DNA of 64,000 nucleotides from Pseudomonas wadenswilerensis (GTDB lineage: Bacteria > Pseudomonadota > Gammaproteobacteria > Pseudomonadales > Pseudomonadaceae): contig NZ_UIDD01000010.1 in the NCBI RefSeq assembly GCF_900497695.1, positions 372,001 through 436,000 of the forward strand, written 5' to 3'. The translations under genes and the position numbers were made by a program. Positions 17,141 through 27,314 of this stretch are shown piece after piece (the stretch's first letter is position 1; the number at the start of each line of letters is the position of its first letter). A model generated the notes under the pieces. It did not search any database. It saw nothing but the letters and a program-made list of their open reading frames with translations, and was not told the origin of the DNA.

Positions 17141-18160
17141 TCAAACCGCGACCAGACGGACGCTGGCGCCTTCACCGACGCCCAGGGCTTCGGCGGCTTC
17201 AAGACTCAGGCTGACCGGCTTGCCGGGTGCCCAGTCGAGCTCCAGCAGCACCGCGCGGTAATCCTGCAACTGGCCGTTGCTGACCAGGTACGGGCGCCCA
17301 CCCTTGCTGGCGGCATCGTCCAGCTTGACCGGCATCACCCGGCTCTGGGCAATCGAACGGATACCGGAAACCCGCGCATGCAGGGTCGGGCCGCCGTCGA
17401 AAATGTCGATGTAGTGATCGGTCTCGAAGCCTTCGCGCATCAGGATGTCGAAGGTGATCTGCGCCCGCGGGTGCACCTGGCCCATGGCCTCCTGCGCGGC
17501 ATCCGGCAGCAAGGGCACGTAGATCGGGTAATGGGGCATCAGCTCGGCCAGGAAGGTCCGGCTCTTCAGGCCGCACAGGCGCTCGGCCTCGGCGTAGTTG
17601 AGGTCGAAGAAGTTGCGACCGATGGCATCCCAGAACGGCGAATCGCCATGCTCGTCGCTATAGCCGACGATCTCGGTGACCACCGACTCGGCGAAGCGTT
17701 CCGGGTGGGCGGCCATGAACAGCAGGCGACCACGGGAGTTGAGCTCGGCCCAGCCGCTGCCGACCAGTTCCGGCAGCACGTAGAAGCTGGTCAGCAGGCT
17801 GTTGCCGGTCAGGTCGTGGCATTGCGACAGGACGTGAATCTTGTTGTGAATCTTCAGCTCCCGGGACGCATGCACGAAGGTCTCGTTGCGAAAGCTGTAG
17901 AACGGTTCGGAATAGCCCGCTGAGGCGACGATGGCCGAACAGCCGACCAGCTTGCCGGTGCTGCTGTCTTCAAGGACGAAGAAATAGCTCTCTTCACCGT
18001 TGAAGCTGACCTCGGCAGCGAAGGACGTTTCCGAAGCGGCAATCTTGTCGCTCAGGCGACCGGCATCATCCGGCAAGGACGTGACACCAATGGGGCTGTC
18101 TGCGGCAAGACGCTGTACTTCACCCAGATCAGCCATTTGCGCGGGGCGCATCACCAGCAT
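17141..18160 (-). CDS. aruF: Arginine/ornithine N-succinyltransferase, alpha subunit (AruF)
   Basis: This 339-residue AstA-family subunit begins MLVMRPAQMADLGEVQRLAA. It contains GNSLLTSFYVLPELVGSGWA and IDIFDGGPTLHARV, aligning along its length with the beta subunit downstream. Pseudomonads, unlike enterobacteria, use two subunits, and the alpha/beta enzyme accepts arginine and ornithine. The ATG at 18160 has AAGGAG upstream; the open frame runs 24 codons further without a ribosome site. A hairpin with a T-run lies between this gene and aruC. Confidence 0.95.
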   Translation of the reverse strand: MLVMRPAQMADLGEVQRLAADSPIGVTSLPDDAGRLSDKIAASETSFAAEVSFNGEESYFFVLEDSSTGKLVGCSAIVASAGYSEPFYSFRNETFVHASRELKIHNKIHVLSQCHDLTGNSLLTSFYVLPELVGSGWAELNSRGRLLFMAAHPERFAESVVTEIVGYSDEHGDSPFWDAIGRNFFDLNYAEAERLCGLKSRTFLAELMPHYPIYVPLLPDAAQEAMGQVHPRAQITFDILMREGFETDHYIDIFDGGPTLHARVSGIRSIAQSRVMPVKLDDAASKGGRPYLVSNGQLQDYRAVLLELDWAPGKPVSLSLEAAEALGVGEGASVRLVAV

Positions 18161-18203
18161 GGTGTCACTCCTTTCGGGAAAACAGGCCGACATCCGCCGG
18201 CTC

Positions 18204-18237
18204 AAAGAAAAACAGCAGGCGCCCGCAGGCACCTGCT
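18204..18237 (-). terminator. Attenuator-like hairpin between aruC and aruF
   Basis: Read leftward, AGCAGGTGCC, a four-base loop and GGCGCCTGCT form a ten-pair stem followed by GTTTTTCTTT. It has the form of an intrinsic terminator inside the operon, which would make aruC more abundant than the downstream genes. Confidence 0.7.
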
Positions 18238-18292
18238 CTGGAATTCGGTTTCACCGGCCCGGCAGGGCCGATGAAAGGACTTCAGGCTTGAA

Positions 18293-19513
18293 TCAGGCCT
18301 GAGTCAGTTTTGCTGCAGCGCGCTCGAAACGGTCCAGGCCTTCATCGATATCGGCATCCTCGACCACCAGGCTCGGGGCGAAACGCACCACATCCGGGCC
18401 GGCTTGCAGCACCATCAGGCCTTCTTTCTCGGCGGCGTTGAAGACATCCTTGGCCTTGCCTTTCCAGGCCTCGGACAGCACGCAACCGATCAGCAGGCCA
18501 ACCCCACGTACCTGGGTGAACAAGCCGTATTTCTCGCCGATCTGCTCCAGGCGTGCCTTGAACTTCTGGTGCTTGGCCTTGACGCCGGCCAGCACTTCAG
18601 GGGTGTTGACCACATCCAGCACCGCGCTGGCGACGGCACAGGCCAGCGGGTTGCCGCCGTAGGTGGTGCCGTGGGTGCCGACGGCCAGGTGCTTGGCCAG
18701 GTCTTCGGTGGTCAGCATGGCGCCGATCGGGAAACCGCCGCCCAGGCTCTTGGCACTGGAGAGGATGTCCGGAGTCACGCCGTAGTGCTGGTAGGCAAAC
18801 AACGAGCCGGTACGGCCAACGCCGGTCTGCACTTCGTCGAAGATCAGCAGCGCGTTGTGCTTGTCGCACAGCTCGCGGGCGCCTTGCAGGTAGGCAACGT
18901 CAGCCGGGACCACACCGCTCTCGCCCTGGATCGGCTCGATGACCACGGCGCAGGTCTTGTCGGAAATCTGCGCCTTCAACGCGTCCAGGTCGTTGTACGG
19001 CACGTGGCTGATACCCGTGATTTTCGGCCCGAAACCGTCAGAGTACTTCGGCTGGCCGCCGACGCTGACGGTGAACAGGGTGCGACCGTGGAAGCTGTTA
19101 ACGGTGGCGATGATCTCGTGCTTCTCGGGGCCGAAACGGTCGTGGGCGACACGCCGGGCCAGTTTGAACGCCGCCTCGTTGGCTTCGGCGCCGGAGTTGC
19201 AGAAGAACGCACGGTCGGCGAAGGTCGCATCGACCAGCTTGTGCGCCAGGCGCAGGGCCGGCTCGTTGGTGAACACGTTGGACACGTGCCACAGCTTATT
19301 GGCCTGCTCGGTCAGGGCGCCAACCAGCGCCGGATGGGCATGGCCAAGGACGTTAACGGCGATGCCGCCGGCGAAATCGATCAGCTCGCGGCCCGCCTGA
19401 TCCCAGACGCGGGAGCCCGCTCCACGGACGGGAATGAAAGCCGCCGGTGCATAATTGGGGACCATCACCTGGTCGAAATCGGCGCGTTGCACCGGAGCTT
19501 GCTCAACGGACAT
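18293..19513 (-). CDS. aruC: Succinylornithine / acetylornithine aminotransferase (AruC)
   Basis: The 406-residue class III PLP aminotransferase converts succinylornithine to succinylglutamate semialdehyde; P. aeruginosa AruC also serves as N-acetylornithine aminotransferase in arginine synthesis. Seen are FFCNSGAEANEAAFKLAR, SFHGRTL, LLIFDEVQTGVGRTG and the PLP lysine in SSAKSLGGGFPIGAM. GGAG lies ahead of the ATG. It is the first gene of the aru/ast operon, with two ArgR half-site matches upstream. Confidence 0.95.
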   Translation of the reverse strand: MSVEQAPVQRADFDQVMVPNYAPAAFIPVRGAGSRVWDQAGRELIDFAGGIAVNVLGHAHPALVGALTEQANKLWHVSNVFTNEPALRLAHKLVDATFADRAFFCNSGAEANEAAFKLARRVAHDRFGPEKHEIIATVNSFHGRTLFTVSVGGQPKYSDGFGPKITGISHVPYNDLDALKAQISDKTCAVVIEPIQGESGVVPADVAYLQGARELCDKHNALLIFDEVQTGVGRTGSLFAYQHYGVTPDILSSAKSLGGGFPIGAMLTTEDLAKHLAVGTHGTTYGGNPLACAVASAVLDVVNTPEVLAGVKAKHQKFKARLEQIGEKYGLFTQVRGVGLLIGCVLSEAWKGKAKDVFNAAEKEGLMVLQAGPDVVRFAPSLVVEDADIDEGLDRFERAAAKLTQA

Positions 19514-19591
19514 CGGAGTCTCCTGAAGAGGAACGCCTGCCTGGAACTGGCGAGCGATGGGGGGATTGTAAGGACAGATCGGCGCCTGACC

Positions 19592-19607
19592 TTGCCGCCA
19601 AGCGACA
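19592..19607 (-). promoter_or_regulatory. Candidate ArgR half-site upstream of aruC (proximal)
   Basis: On the leftward strand TGTCGC-N8-AA is matched exactly (TGTCGCTTGGCGGCAA), the published P. aeruginosa ArgR half-site pattern. It lies 79 bases upstream of the aruC start codon. Confidence 0.65.
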
Positions 19608-19642
19608 ACTTCTTATAGCGCCAAACCCTGTTTTACCAAGGC

Positions 19643-19658
19643 TTACGGCAATGCGACA
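19643..19658 (-). promoter_or_regulatory. Candidate ArgR half-site upstream of aruC (distal)
   Basis: TGTCGCATTGCCGTAA matches TGTCGC-N8-AA on the same strand as the proximal site, 51 bases further upstream. Two sites in the same orientation fit ArgR binding as tandem half-sites, although the spacing is wider than a simple adjacent pair. Confidence 0.65.
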
Positions 19659-19734
19659 AATAGGGTCGCAAAGGCGCAGTTTAAACGCTGCGGGTGTGGT
19701 GGGGACACAACTGTATTCGGGCTGCTGCGCAGCC

Positions 19735-19809
19735 ATCGCCGGCAAGGCCGGCTCCCACAAGGGGCTCTGCATACACAAGAACTGTGGGAGCCGGCGTTGC
19801 CGGCGATAG
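19735..19809. repeat. REP doublet (REPIN), GCCGGC-type
   Basis: ATCGCCGGCAAGGCCGGCTC and the mirror GAGCCGGCGTTGCCGGCGAT face each other across about 35 bases. It lies between argR (ends 19819) and the aruC promoter. Confidence 0.85.
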
Positions 19810-19818
19810 CATCGGCTA

Positions 19819-20799
19819 TCAGCCGCGCTCCGCGGGCACCGACGACAGTTCGAACGGGCTGCTGCTACGTCGCTGGTTACGATCTTCGCGCGGCGTTGCG
19901 CCAAAGAAGTTGCGGTAGGCGCTGGAGAAATGCGGCCCGGAAGAAAACCCGCAGGACAGCCCGATCTGGATGATCGACTTGCTGGTCTGCATCAGCATCT
20001 GCCGCGCCTTGTTCAGGCGCAGTTCCAGGTAGTACTGGCTCGGCACGCGATTGAGGTACTGCTTGAAGATCCGCTCCAGCTGACGGCGCGATACGCACAC
20101 ATGCTGGGCGATCTCGTCGGTGGTCAGCGGCTCCTCGATGTTGGCTTCCATCAGCAGCACGGCCTGGGTCAGCTTCGGATGGCTCGAACCCAGGCGGTTC
20201 TGCAACGGAATGCGCTGGCGCTCGCCGCCTTCGCGAATTCGCTCGACCACCAGCTCTTCAGACACCGCACCGGCAAGCTCGGCACCATGATCGCGAGCCA
20301 GCACCGCCAGCAGCAGGTCGATTACCGACATGCCGCCGCACGCCGTCAAACGGTCGCGATCCCAATCGAACAAGTGGCTGGTGGCAATGACCTTGGGGAA
20401 GCGTTCAGCGAAATCATCCTGCCAGCGCCAGTGCACCGCAGCCCGATAACCATCGAGCAGGCCCAACTGCGCCAACGGGTAAACCCCCGCCGACAGGCCG
20501 CCGACCACGCAACCGGCACGTACCAGCTGCTTGAGTGCGCTGGCCAGGCTCGACGCCACGGCCTGGGGCGGCTCGTCAGCCAGCAAAAACAGCTTCTGGC
20601 AGCCTTCGAGCTTGCCGGCCCACGGCTCGCCCGGCAGGCGCCAGGCACCTTCGCCAGGTGCTTCGGCCTGCAGGAACGACAGCTCGTAGACCACTTCCGG
20701 ATGGACCTTCTGGGCAACCCGCAACACCTCTTCCGCCAGCGCCAGGGTCAGGGCCTTGGTGCTGGGCCAGATGAGAAAACCGATTCGCTGGGTGGTCAT
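19819..20799 (-). CDS. argR: Arginine-responsive AraC-family regulator ArgR
   Basis: The 326-residue protein has an N-terminal DJ-1/PfpI-like domain (about 5-190; MTTQRIGFLIWPSTKALTLA) and a C-terminal AraC DNA-binding domain (about 215-310) with EIAQHVCVSRRQLERIFKQY and GLSCGFSSGPHFSSAYRNFF. This is the architecture of pseudomonad ArgR, unrelated to the E. coli hexameric ArgR. With arginine it activates aot and aru transcription. It follows aotP by 98 bases, with a perfect hairpin in the gap. Candidate ArgR sites occur upstream of both aruC and aotJ, supporting the assignment. Confidence 0.93.
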   Translation of the reverse strand: MTTQRIGFLIWPSTKALTLALAEEVLRVAQKVHPEVVYELSFLQAEAPGEGAWRLPGEPWAGKLEGCQKLFLLADEPPQAVASSLASALKQLVRAGCVVGGLSAGVYPLAQLGLLDGYRAAVHWRWQDDFAERFPKVIATSHLFDWDRDRLTACGGMSVIDLLLAVLARDHGAELAGAVSEELVVERIREGGERQRIPLQNRLGSSHPKLTQAVLLMEANIEEPLTTDEIAQHVCVSRRQLERIFKQYLNRVPSQYYLELRLNKARQMLMQTSKSIIQIGLSCGFSSGPHFSSAYRNFFGATPREDRNQRRSSSPFELSSVPAERG

Positions 20800-20843
20800 G
20801 GGGTGCGGTCCGAAACCTGAAAAAGGTCAAGAAGTTAGAGCCT

Positions 20844-20874
20844 GGTCATGCTGCGCGTACGATGCAGCATGACC
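20844..20874. other. Perfect stem-loop between aotP and argR
   Basis: GGTCATGCTGC, nine bases, then GCAGCATGACC form an 11-pair perfect stem in the 98-base gap. No T-run follows on the coding (leftward) strand, so it is more likely an RNA processing or stability element, or an operator, than a terminator. Confidence 0.6.
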
Positions 20875-20897
20875 CATTTTGGTGCAAAACGGCAATC

Positions 20898-21662
20898 TTA
20901 CTTCAGGCTGCCCGAAAGGAACTGTTGCAGACGCTCCGATTGCGGGTTGACCAGCACTTCGCGTGGGTTGCCGCTCTCTTCCACCAGGCCCTTGTGCAGG
21001 AACACCAGCTGGTTCGACACCTCGCGGGCAAAGCCCATTTCGTGGGTGACCACGACCATGGTCCGGCCTTCCTGGGCCAGCGACTGCATGACCTTGAGCA
21101 CATCACCGACCAGCTCCGGGTCGAGCGCCGAGGTCGGCTCGTCGAACAGCATCACTTCCGGCTCCATGGCCAGCGCCCGGGCAATTGCCACGCGCTGCTG
21201 CTCACCACCGGACATATGCCCAGGATAGGCGTCCTTGCGGTGGGCGACACCGACTTTGGCCAGGTAGTGCTCGGCTTTTTCCAGGGCGTCTTTTTTCGAC
21301 ATGCCCAGCACGTGCACCGGCGCTTCGATGATGTTTTCCAGCGCGGTCATGTGCGACCACAGGTTGAAGTGCTGGAACACCATCGACAGGCGCGAACGCA
21401 TGCGCTGCAGCTGCTTGGGATCGGCGGCCTTGAGCGCGCCGTCCTTGTTGGCCACCAGCTTGAGCTCTTCGTTGTTGAGCAGGATCTTGCCCGCGTGCGG
21501 CTGCTCGAGCAGGTTGATGCAGCGCAGGAAAGTACTTTTGCCCGAACCGCTGGAGCCGATGATGCTGATCACGTCGCCTGCCTTGGCCGCCAGGGACACG
21601 CCCTTGAGCACTTCGTGACTGCCGTAGCGTTTATGCAGATCTTGGACTTCGAGTTTGTACAT
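20898..21662 (-). CDS. aotP: Arginine/ornithine ABC transporter, ATP-binding protein
   Basis: The 254-residue polar-amino-acid ABC ATPase has Walker A GSSGSGKST, signature MSGGEQQRVAIARAL, Walker B EVMLFDEPTSALDP and the switch His in VVVTHEMGFAREV. It starts MYKLEVQDLHKRYG; a GTG five codons upstream is possible but has no ribosome site. It powers import of arginine/ornithine through AotQM. P. aeruginosa has an extra gene (aotO) between aotM and aotP, and it is absent here. Confidence 0.94.
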   Translation of the reverse strand: MYKLEVQDLHKRYGSHEVLKGVSLAAKAGDVISIIGSSGSGKSTFLRCINLLEQPHAGKILLNNEELKLVANKDGALKAADPKQLQRMRSRLSMVFQHFNLWSHMTALENIIEAPVHVLGMSKKDALEKAEHYLAKVGVAHRKDAYPGHMSGGEQQRVAIARALAMEPEVMLFDEPTSALDPELVGDVLKVMQSLAQEGRTMVVVTHEMGFAREVSNQLVFLHKGLVEESGNPREVLVNPQSERLQQFLSGSLK

Positions 21663-21728
21663 GCTGTCGATTCTCACAAAGCAGTCAGTCTTGAGCTAAC
21701 GCTCAGGGCGAAAAAGTGGGCGCAGGCC

Positions 21729-22427
21729 TCAGTGCTTGCGCGGCGCCAGGTAGCCGAGCCAGCGACGCTCGGCCAGCTTGAACAGGCGCACCAGAATGAA
21801 GGTCAGGCACAGGTAGAACACGCCAGCCGTGATATAGGCCTCGAACGGCAGGTAGTACTGGGCGTTGACCGTGCGCGCTGCACCGGTGATGTCGATCAGG
21901 GTCACGATCGACGCCAGGCTGGTGGTCTGCAGCATCATGATCACTTCGTTGCTGTACTGCGGCAGCGCCCGGCGCAGGGCCGACGGCAAGAGGATGCGGC
22001 GGTACATCTTGACCCGCGACATGCCCATGGCCTTGGCCGCCTCGATCTCGCCGTGCGGCGTGGCCTTGAGGCTGCCGGCGATGATTTCGGCGGTATAGGC
22101 ACTGGTGTTGATGGCAAAGGCCAGGCAGGCACAGAAGGTCGCACTGGACAGCCACGGCCAGAGAAAGCTTTCACGTACCGCTTCGAACTGGGCCAGCCCG
22201 TAGTAGATCAGGAACAGCTGCACCAGCATCGGTGTGCCACGGATCACGTAGGTGTAGAGCCAGGCGCTCATGTTCACCAGCGGCTGCTTGGAAACGCGCA
22301 TAAGGCCCAGCGGGATCGCCGCCAGCAAACCGAACAGCAGCGACAGCGCCAGCAGCTTGAGGGTGGTCAGCAGGCCGTTCAGGTACAGCGGCAGCGCTTC
22401 CCAGATGACGTTGTAGTCGAAAATCAT
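21729..22427 (-). CDS. aotM: Arginine/ornithine ABC transporter permease AotM
   Basis: This 232-residue HisM-type inner-membrane permease has several hydrophobic helices and the EAA-loop region GEIEAAKAMGMSRVKMYRRI that contacts the ATPase. It begins MIFDYNVIWEALPLYLNGLL. Its ATG overlaps the aotQ stop by four bases (ATGA), so the two subunits are translationally coupled. Confidence 0.93.
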   Translation of the reverse strand: MIFDYNVIWEALPLYLNGLLTTLKLLALSLLFGLLAAIPLGLMRVSKQPLVNMSAWLYTYVIRGTPMLVQLFLIYYGLAQFEAVRESFLWPWLSSATFCACLAFAINTSAYTAEIIAGSLKATPHGEIEAAKAMGMSRVKMYRRILLPSALRRALPQYSNEVIMMLQTTSLASIVTLIDITGAARTVNAQYYLPFEAYITAGVFYLCLTFILVRLFKLAERRWLGYLAPRKH

Positions 22428-23113
22428 AGATCAGCCGCCTTTACGCCTACCGAGTAGCGCTTCTCGAGGTAACGCAGGGCCAGCAGCGAAACACTGGTGA
22501 TCACCAGGTACAGCGCCGCTACCGCCAGGAAGAAGGTGAAAGGCTCGCGAGTGGCATCGGCCGCCTGCTTGGCCTTGAACATCATGTCCTGCAGGCCGAC
22601 CACCGAAATCAGTGCGGTAGCCTTGGTCAGGACCAGCCAGTTGTTGGTGAAGCCAGGAATCGCCAGGCGAATCATCTGCGGCACCAGCACCCGGAAGAAA
22701 ATCTGCAGGTTGCTCATGCCATAGGCCATGCCGGCTTCGGCCTGCCCCTTGGGAATGGCCATGAACGCACCACGGAAGGTTTCCGACAGATAGGCACCAA
22801 AGATGAAACCGAGGGTGCCGATACCCGCCATCAGCGGATTGAGGTCGATATAGTCGTCAAAGCCCAGCAACGGCGCGACGCGATTGAGCAGATCCTGGCC
22901 GCCGTAGAAGATCAGCAGGATCAGTACCAGATCGGGAATCCCGCGGATCACGGTGGAATACAGATCGCCGAGCCAGGCCAGCCAGCGCACTGGCGACAAA
23001 CGCAGCGCCACACCGATCAGACCGAGCACGATGGCCAGGGCCATGGACGACAAGGCGAGCTGTAGCGTCAGCCACGCTCCGTCGAGGATGACTGCCCCGT
23101 AGCCTTTCAACAT
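22424..23113 (-). CDS. aotQ: Arginine/ornithine ABC transporter permease AotQ
   Basis: This 229-residue HisQ-type permease begins MLKGYGAVILDGAWLTLQLA and has the EAA loop GQAEAGMAYGMSNLQIFFRV. The ATG at 23113 has GAGG 8 bases upstream; the open frame runs 13 codons further into a terminator-like hairpin, which argues against a longer protein. It forms the membrane channel with AotM. Confidence 0.93.
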   Translation of the reverse strand: MLKGYGAVILDGAWLTLQLALSSMALAIVLGLIGVALRLSPVRWLAWLGDLYSTVIRGIPDLVLILLIFYGGQDLLNRVAPLLGFDDYIDLNPLMAGIGTLGFIFGAYLSETFRGAFMAIPKGQAEAGMAYGMSNLQIFFRVLVPQMIRLAIPGFTNNWLVLTKATALISVVGLQDMMFKAKQAADATREPFTFFLAVAALYLVITSVSLLALRYLEKRYSVGVKAADL

Positions 23114-23137
23114 GATGAGGTCCTCGACCTTAGGGAT

Positions 23138-23181
23138 GAAAAAATGGTGCAAACCTCAGAGTCTCTGCTGCTTGCACCATT
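23138..23181 (-). terminator. Attenuating hairpin between aotJ and aotQ
   Basis: Read leftward, AATGGTGCAA pairs with TTGCACCATT across about 19 bases and is followed by TTTTTTC. A leaky terminator after the binding-protein gene is common in such ABC operons and lets the periplasmic protein exceed the permeases. Confidence 0.75.
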
Positions 23182-23203
23182 GAACAGGTGAAACGTCGAC
23201 GAT

Positions 23204-23986
23204 TTACTTGGCTTCTGGGCCGTAGATGTCGAAGTTGAAGTACTTGTCCTGAATCTGCTTGTACTTGCCGTTGGCACGGATGCCGGCGATGGCCGCGTTG
23301 ATTTTGTCTTTCAGCGCGTCGCCTTTGCGTACAGCGATACCAATGCCGTCACCGAAGTACTTGGCGTCGGTGAACGATGGGCCAACGAAGGCGAAGCCTT
23401 TACCGGCGTCAGTCTTCAGGAAACCGTCTTCCAACAGCGTAGCATCGGCGACGGTGCCATCCAGACGGCCAGCGGCGACGTCCAGGTAGATTTCATTCTG
23501 GGTGCCGTAAGGAACGATGGTGGCGCCTTGCGCACCCAGCACTTCCTTGGCAAAGCGGTCGTGGATCGAGCCACGCTGCACGCCGATCTTCTTGCCCTTC
23601 AGTTCAGTCAGGCCTTCGCTGACGGCAGTACCTTCCTTCATCACCAGGCGCGCCGGGGTCAGGTAGTACTTGCCGGTGAAGTCCACGGACTTCTTGCGGT
23701 CTTCGGTGATCGACATGGAGGACAGGATGGCGTCGATCTTGCGCACCTTGAGTGCCGGGATCAGGCCGTCGAATTCCTGCTCGACCCACACGCACTTGAC
23801 CTTCATCTCTTCGCACAGGGCGTTGCCGATGTCGTAGTCGAAGCCGACGATGCTGCCGTCCGGCGCCTTCGATGCAAACGGTGGGTAGGCGGCTTCGATC
23901 CCGATTTTCAACGGTTTCTCATCAGCCAGCGCTGCCAGGGAAAACACGGACAGCGCCAGGGCGCCAAGCAGTGCGAGTTTCTTCAT
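23204..23986 (-). CDS. aotJ: Arginine/ornithine-binding periplasmic protein
   Basis: The 260-residue lysine/arginine/ornithine-binding protein has a signal peptide (MKKLALLGALALSVFSLAALA). It carries the LAO-type core EKPLKIGIEAAYPPFASKAP, GFDYDIGNALCEEMKVKC and DAILSSMSITEDRKKSVDFT. The ATG at 23986 has GGAG 6 bases upstream; an open frame of 23 more codons is not needed. It captures arginine for AotQMP. The upstream region holds a TGTCGC-N8-AA match. Confidence 0.94.
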   Translation of the reverse strand: MKKLALLGALALSVFSLAALADEKPLKIGIEAAYPPFASKAPDGSIVGFDYDIGNALCEEMKVKCVWVEQEFDGLIPALKVRKIDAILSSMSITEDRKKSVDFTGKYYLTPARLVMKEGTAVSEGLTELKGKKIGVQRGSIHDRFAKEVLGAQGATIVPYGTQNEIYLDVAAGRLDGTVADATLLEDGFLKTDAGKGFAFVGPSFTDAKYFGDGIGIAVRKGDALKDKINAAIAGIRANGKYKQIQDKYFNFDIYGPEAK

Positions 23987-24135
23987 CTGGAACTCCATCG
24001 GTAAAGGGCAATACAAGGCAGGGTTGAGGACTGCCCGATATGCGAATGGGTACAACGCGAGCTGCGCAGGGTCGGCATTGAAGTAGACGCGGCGAGCGAG
24101 TGATCGGCATTTTAACGACAGCTCCGAAGCCGATA

Positions 24136-24151
24136 TTTCTTCAATGCGACA
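24136..24151 (-). promoter_or_regulatory. Candidate ArgR half-site upstream of aotJ
   Basis: TGTCGCATTGAAGAAA on the leftward strand matches TGTCGC-N8-AA and shares its first ten bases with the distal aruC site. A weaker TGTCG follows about 30 bases nearer the gene. It lies about 150 bases upstream of the aotJ start. Confidence 0.6.
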
Positions 24152-24425
24152 ACTAGTTACAGAAGCGCAGGAACACGGGGCCGGAGATATTGACAGCTTT
24201 CACGGAATATGCAAAAGCAAAAGACAAATAACCAATCAATGAAGCAATAAGCGGGCCTATTATTGGCAAAGCCTTCTAATCCGGCAAGCGTAGCGTTTCA
24301 GCAGGCCGCAAAGCCGCAAAAAAATGCTCCGAAAAGGCACTTGGGCGTTTCGCTTTGCCCCGCTTTTGTGCGAAAGCGGTGACAGAAGGGTTACCGATGA
24401 TTGTCGAAGTAACAGAATGCACAAA
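24152..24425. other. Non-coding gap between the aot operon and the acsA 3' region
   Basis: I see no supportable gene here. Short open frames (for example 24276-24467 leftward) lack ribosome sites and recognisable products. The stretch is locally AT-richer than the flanking genes, with A-rich tracts near 24200-24260. It probably carries upstream promoter sequence for aotJ. Confidence 0.5.
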
Positions 24426-24452
24426 GCCCCGCCGGCAGATGCCGGACGGGGC
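24426..24452 (-). terminator. Probable terminator downstream of acsA
   Basis: Read leftward, GCCCCGTCCGGC, ATCT, GCCGGCGGGGC form a strong stem followed by TTTGTG. The T-run is short, and the element lies beyond the REP doublet that follows acsA. Confidence 0.55.
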
Positions 24453-24476
24453 ATTTGAGTAACACATGAGGGCCTC

Positions 24477-24540
24477 ATCGCTGGCAAGCCAGCTCCCACA
24501 GTGGAAACATCACCCTGTGGGAGCCGGACTTGCCGGCGAT
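24477..24540. repeat. REP doublet (REPIN), GCTGGC/GCCGGC-type
   Basis: ATCGCTGGCAAGCCAGCTCC and GGAGCCGGACTTGCCGGCGA face each other with about 20 bases between. It sits just past the acsA stop codon. Confidence 0.85.
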
Positions 24541-24562
24541 AGGCTGCGAAGCAGCTTCAGAC

Positions 24563-26524
<1,962 letters not shown>

Positions 26525-26797
26525 CTTTGTTACCTCGGTGTAATAGTTGTTTTTGTATGACCTCGTTGTAACTGTACCAGACTGCGCCGGCCATTCGACG
26601 TTGGTAGTAACGCCCTCGTCTTTTCTCCCTGCAACCAGCGACGAAGGCTCAAGGCCGGGCCTGCACGGTGGAAAAATAAAAAAATCCGGCAGCCTGCCAG
26701 GCGATTGTTACAGTTTCTGCCAACAGTGTTTATCAAAACCGTGGCTGTTTAAGCCCAGGCCGCACTCCTAGAATTCACCTCGCCAGCAACGGCACCA

Positions 26798-26852
26798 CGA
26801 TTAACTTTCTTGTAGCCCCCCACGAAGGGAAGTTAATCGGCAAATAATCGTG
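26798..26852. promoter_or_regulatory. Cluster of CGATTA/TAATCG palindromic half-sites between acsA and the DUF2790 gene
   Basis: CGATTAACTT at 26798-26807 and AAGTTAATCG at 26830-26839 are perfect inverted repeats. A further TAATCGTG at 26845-26852 is the mirror of CACGATTA at 26796-26803. The arrangement looks like a multi-site operator, or a hairpin in the leader of the rightward gene. The factor is unknown. The rest of the 400-base gap shows no gene. Confidence 0.5.
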
Positions 26853-26922
26853 ATAGTTGATGATGTTGTACACGCGGCGCCACAAGCGCTGCGTGCCCCC
26901 TTACGACCTTAGACAGGTAAAA

Positions 26923-27189
26923 ATGAAGATGAAAGCTTTACTGGTATTGGCACTGGGTAGTCTTTGCAGCGTGGCCATGGCCGAGGAAGTTGCAAATGGC
27001 GGCGCCGAGCAGATTCCGGTTGAACAGTACAGTTACTCGCAGCACCTGGACATCGCCAAGGTTATTTCCATGAGCGAAGTCCCGAATGTCTGCGAAGTGG
27101 TCCCGGCGCGCATGACCTACGAAGACTCCCAGGGCAAGCGCCACATTCTCGAGTACCGGGTGATGGGTAACGGTTGCTCGAACGGTTGA
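26923..27189 (+). CDS. Small exported protein, DUF2790-like
   Basis: This 88-residue protein has a signal peptide (MKMKALLVLALGSLCSVAMA). Its short periplasmic domain carries the pattern YSYSQHLDIAKVISMSEVPN, then C, VVPARMTYEDSQG and a closing GNGC. This is the Pseudomonas DUF2790 pattern, with two cysteines that probably form a disulfide. The function is unknown. The ATG at 26923 was chosen because it begins the signal sequence; the open frame is 22 codons longer. It is a single-gene unit between acsA and phhR. Confidence 0.75.
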   Translation: MKMKALLVLALGSLCSVAMAEEVANGGAEQIPVEQYSYSQHLDIAKVISMSEVPNVCEVVPARMTYEDSQGKRHILEYRVMGNGCSNG

Positions 27190-27314
27190 TCCAACGGATT
27201 GACCGCCTGCAGCGCCTCGGTTGTTAACGAACGAGGCGCGCTGCACTCATTTAACGTCATGCCTGCAACTAACGACCTGCCTCTATTACCCATGCATTAT
27301 TAACGACGGATTAA

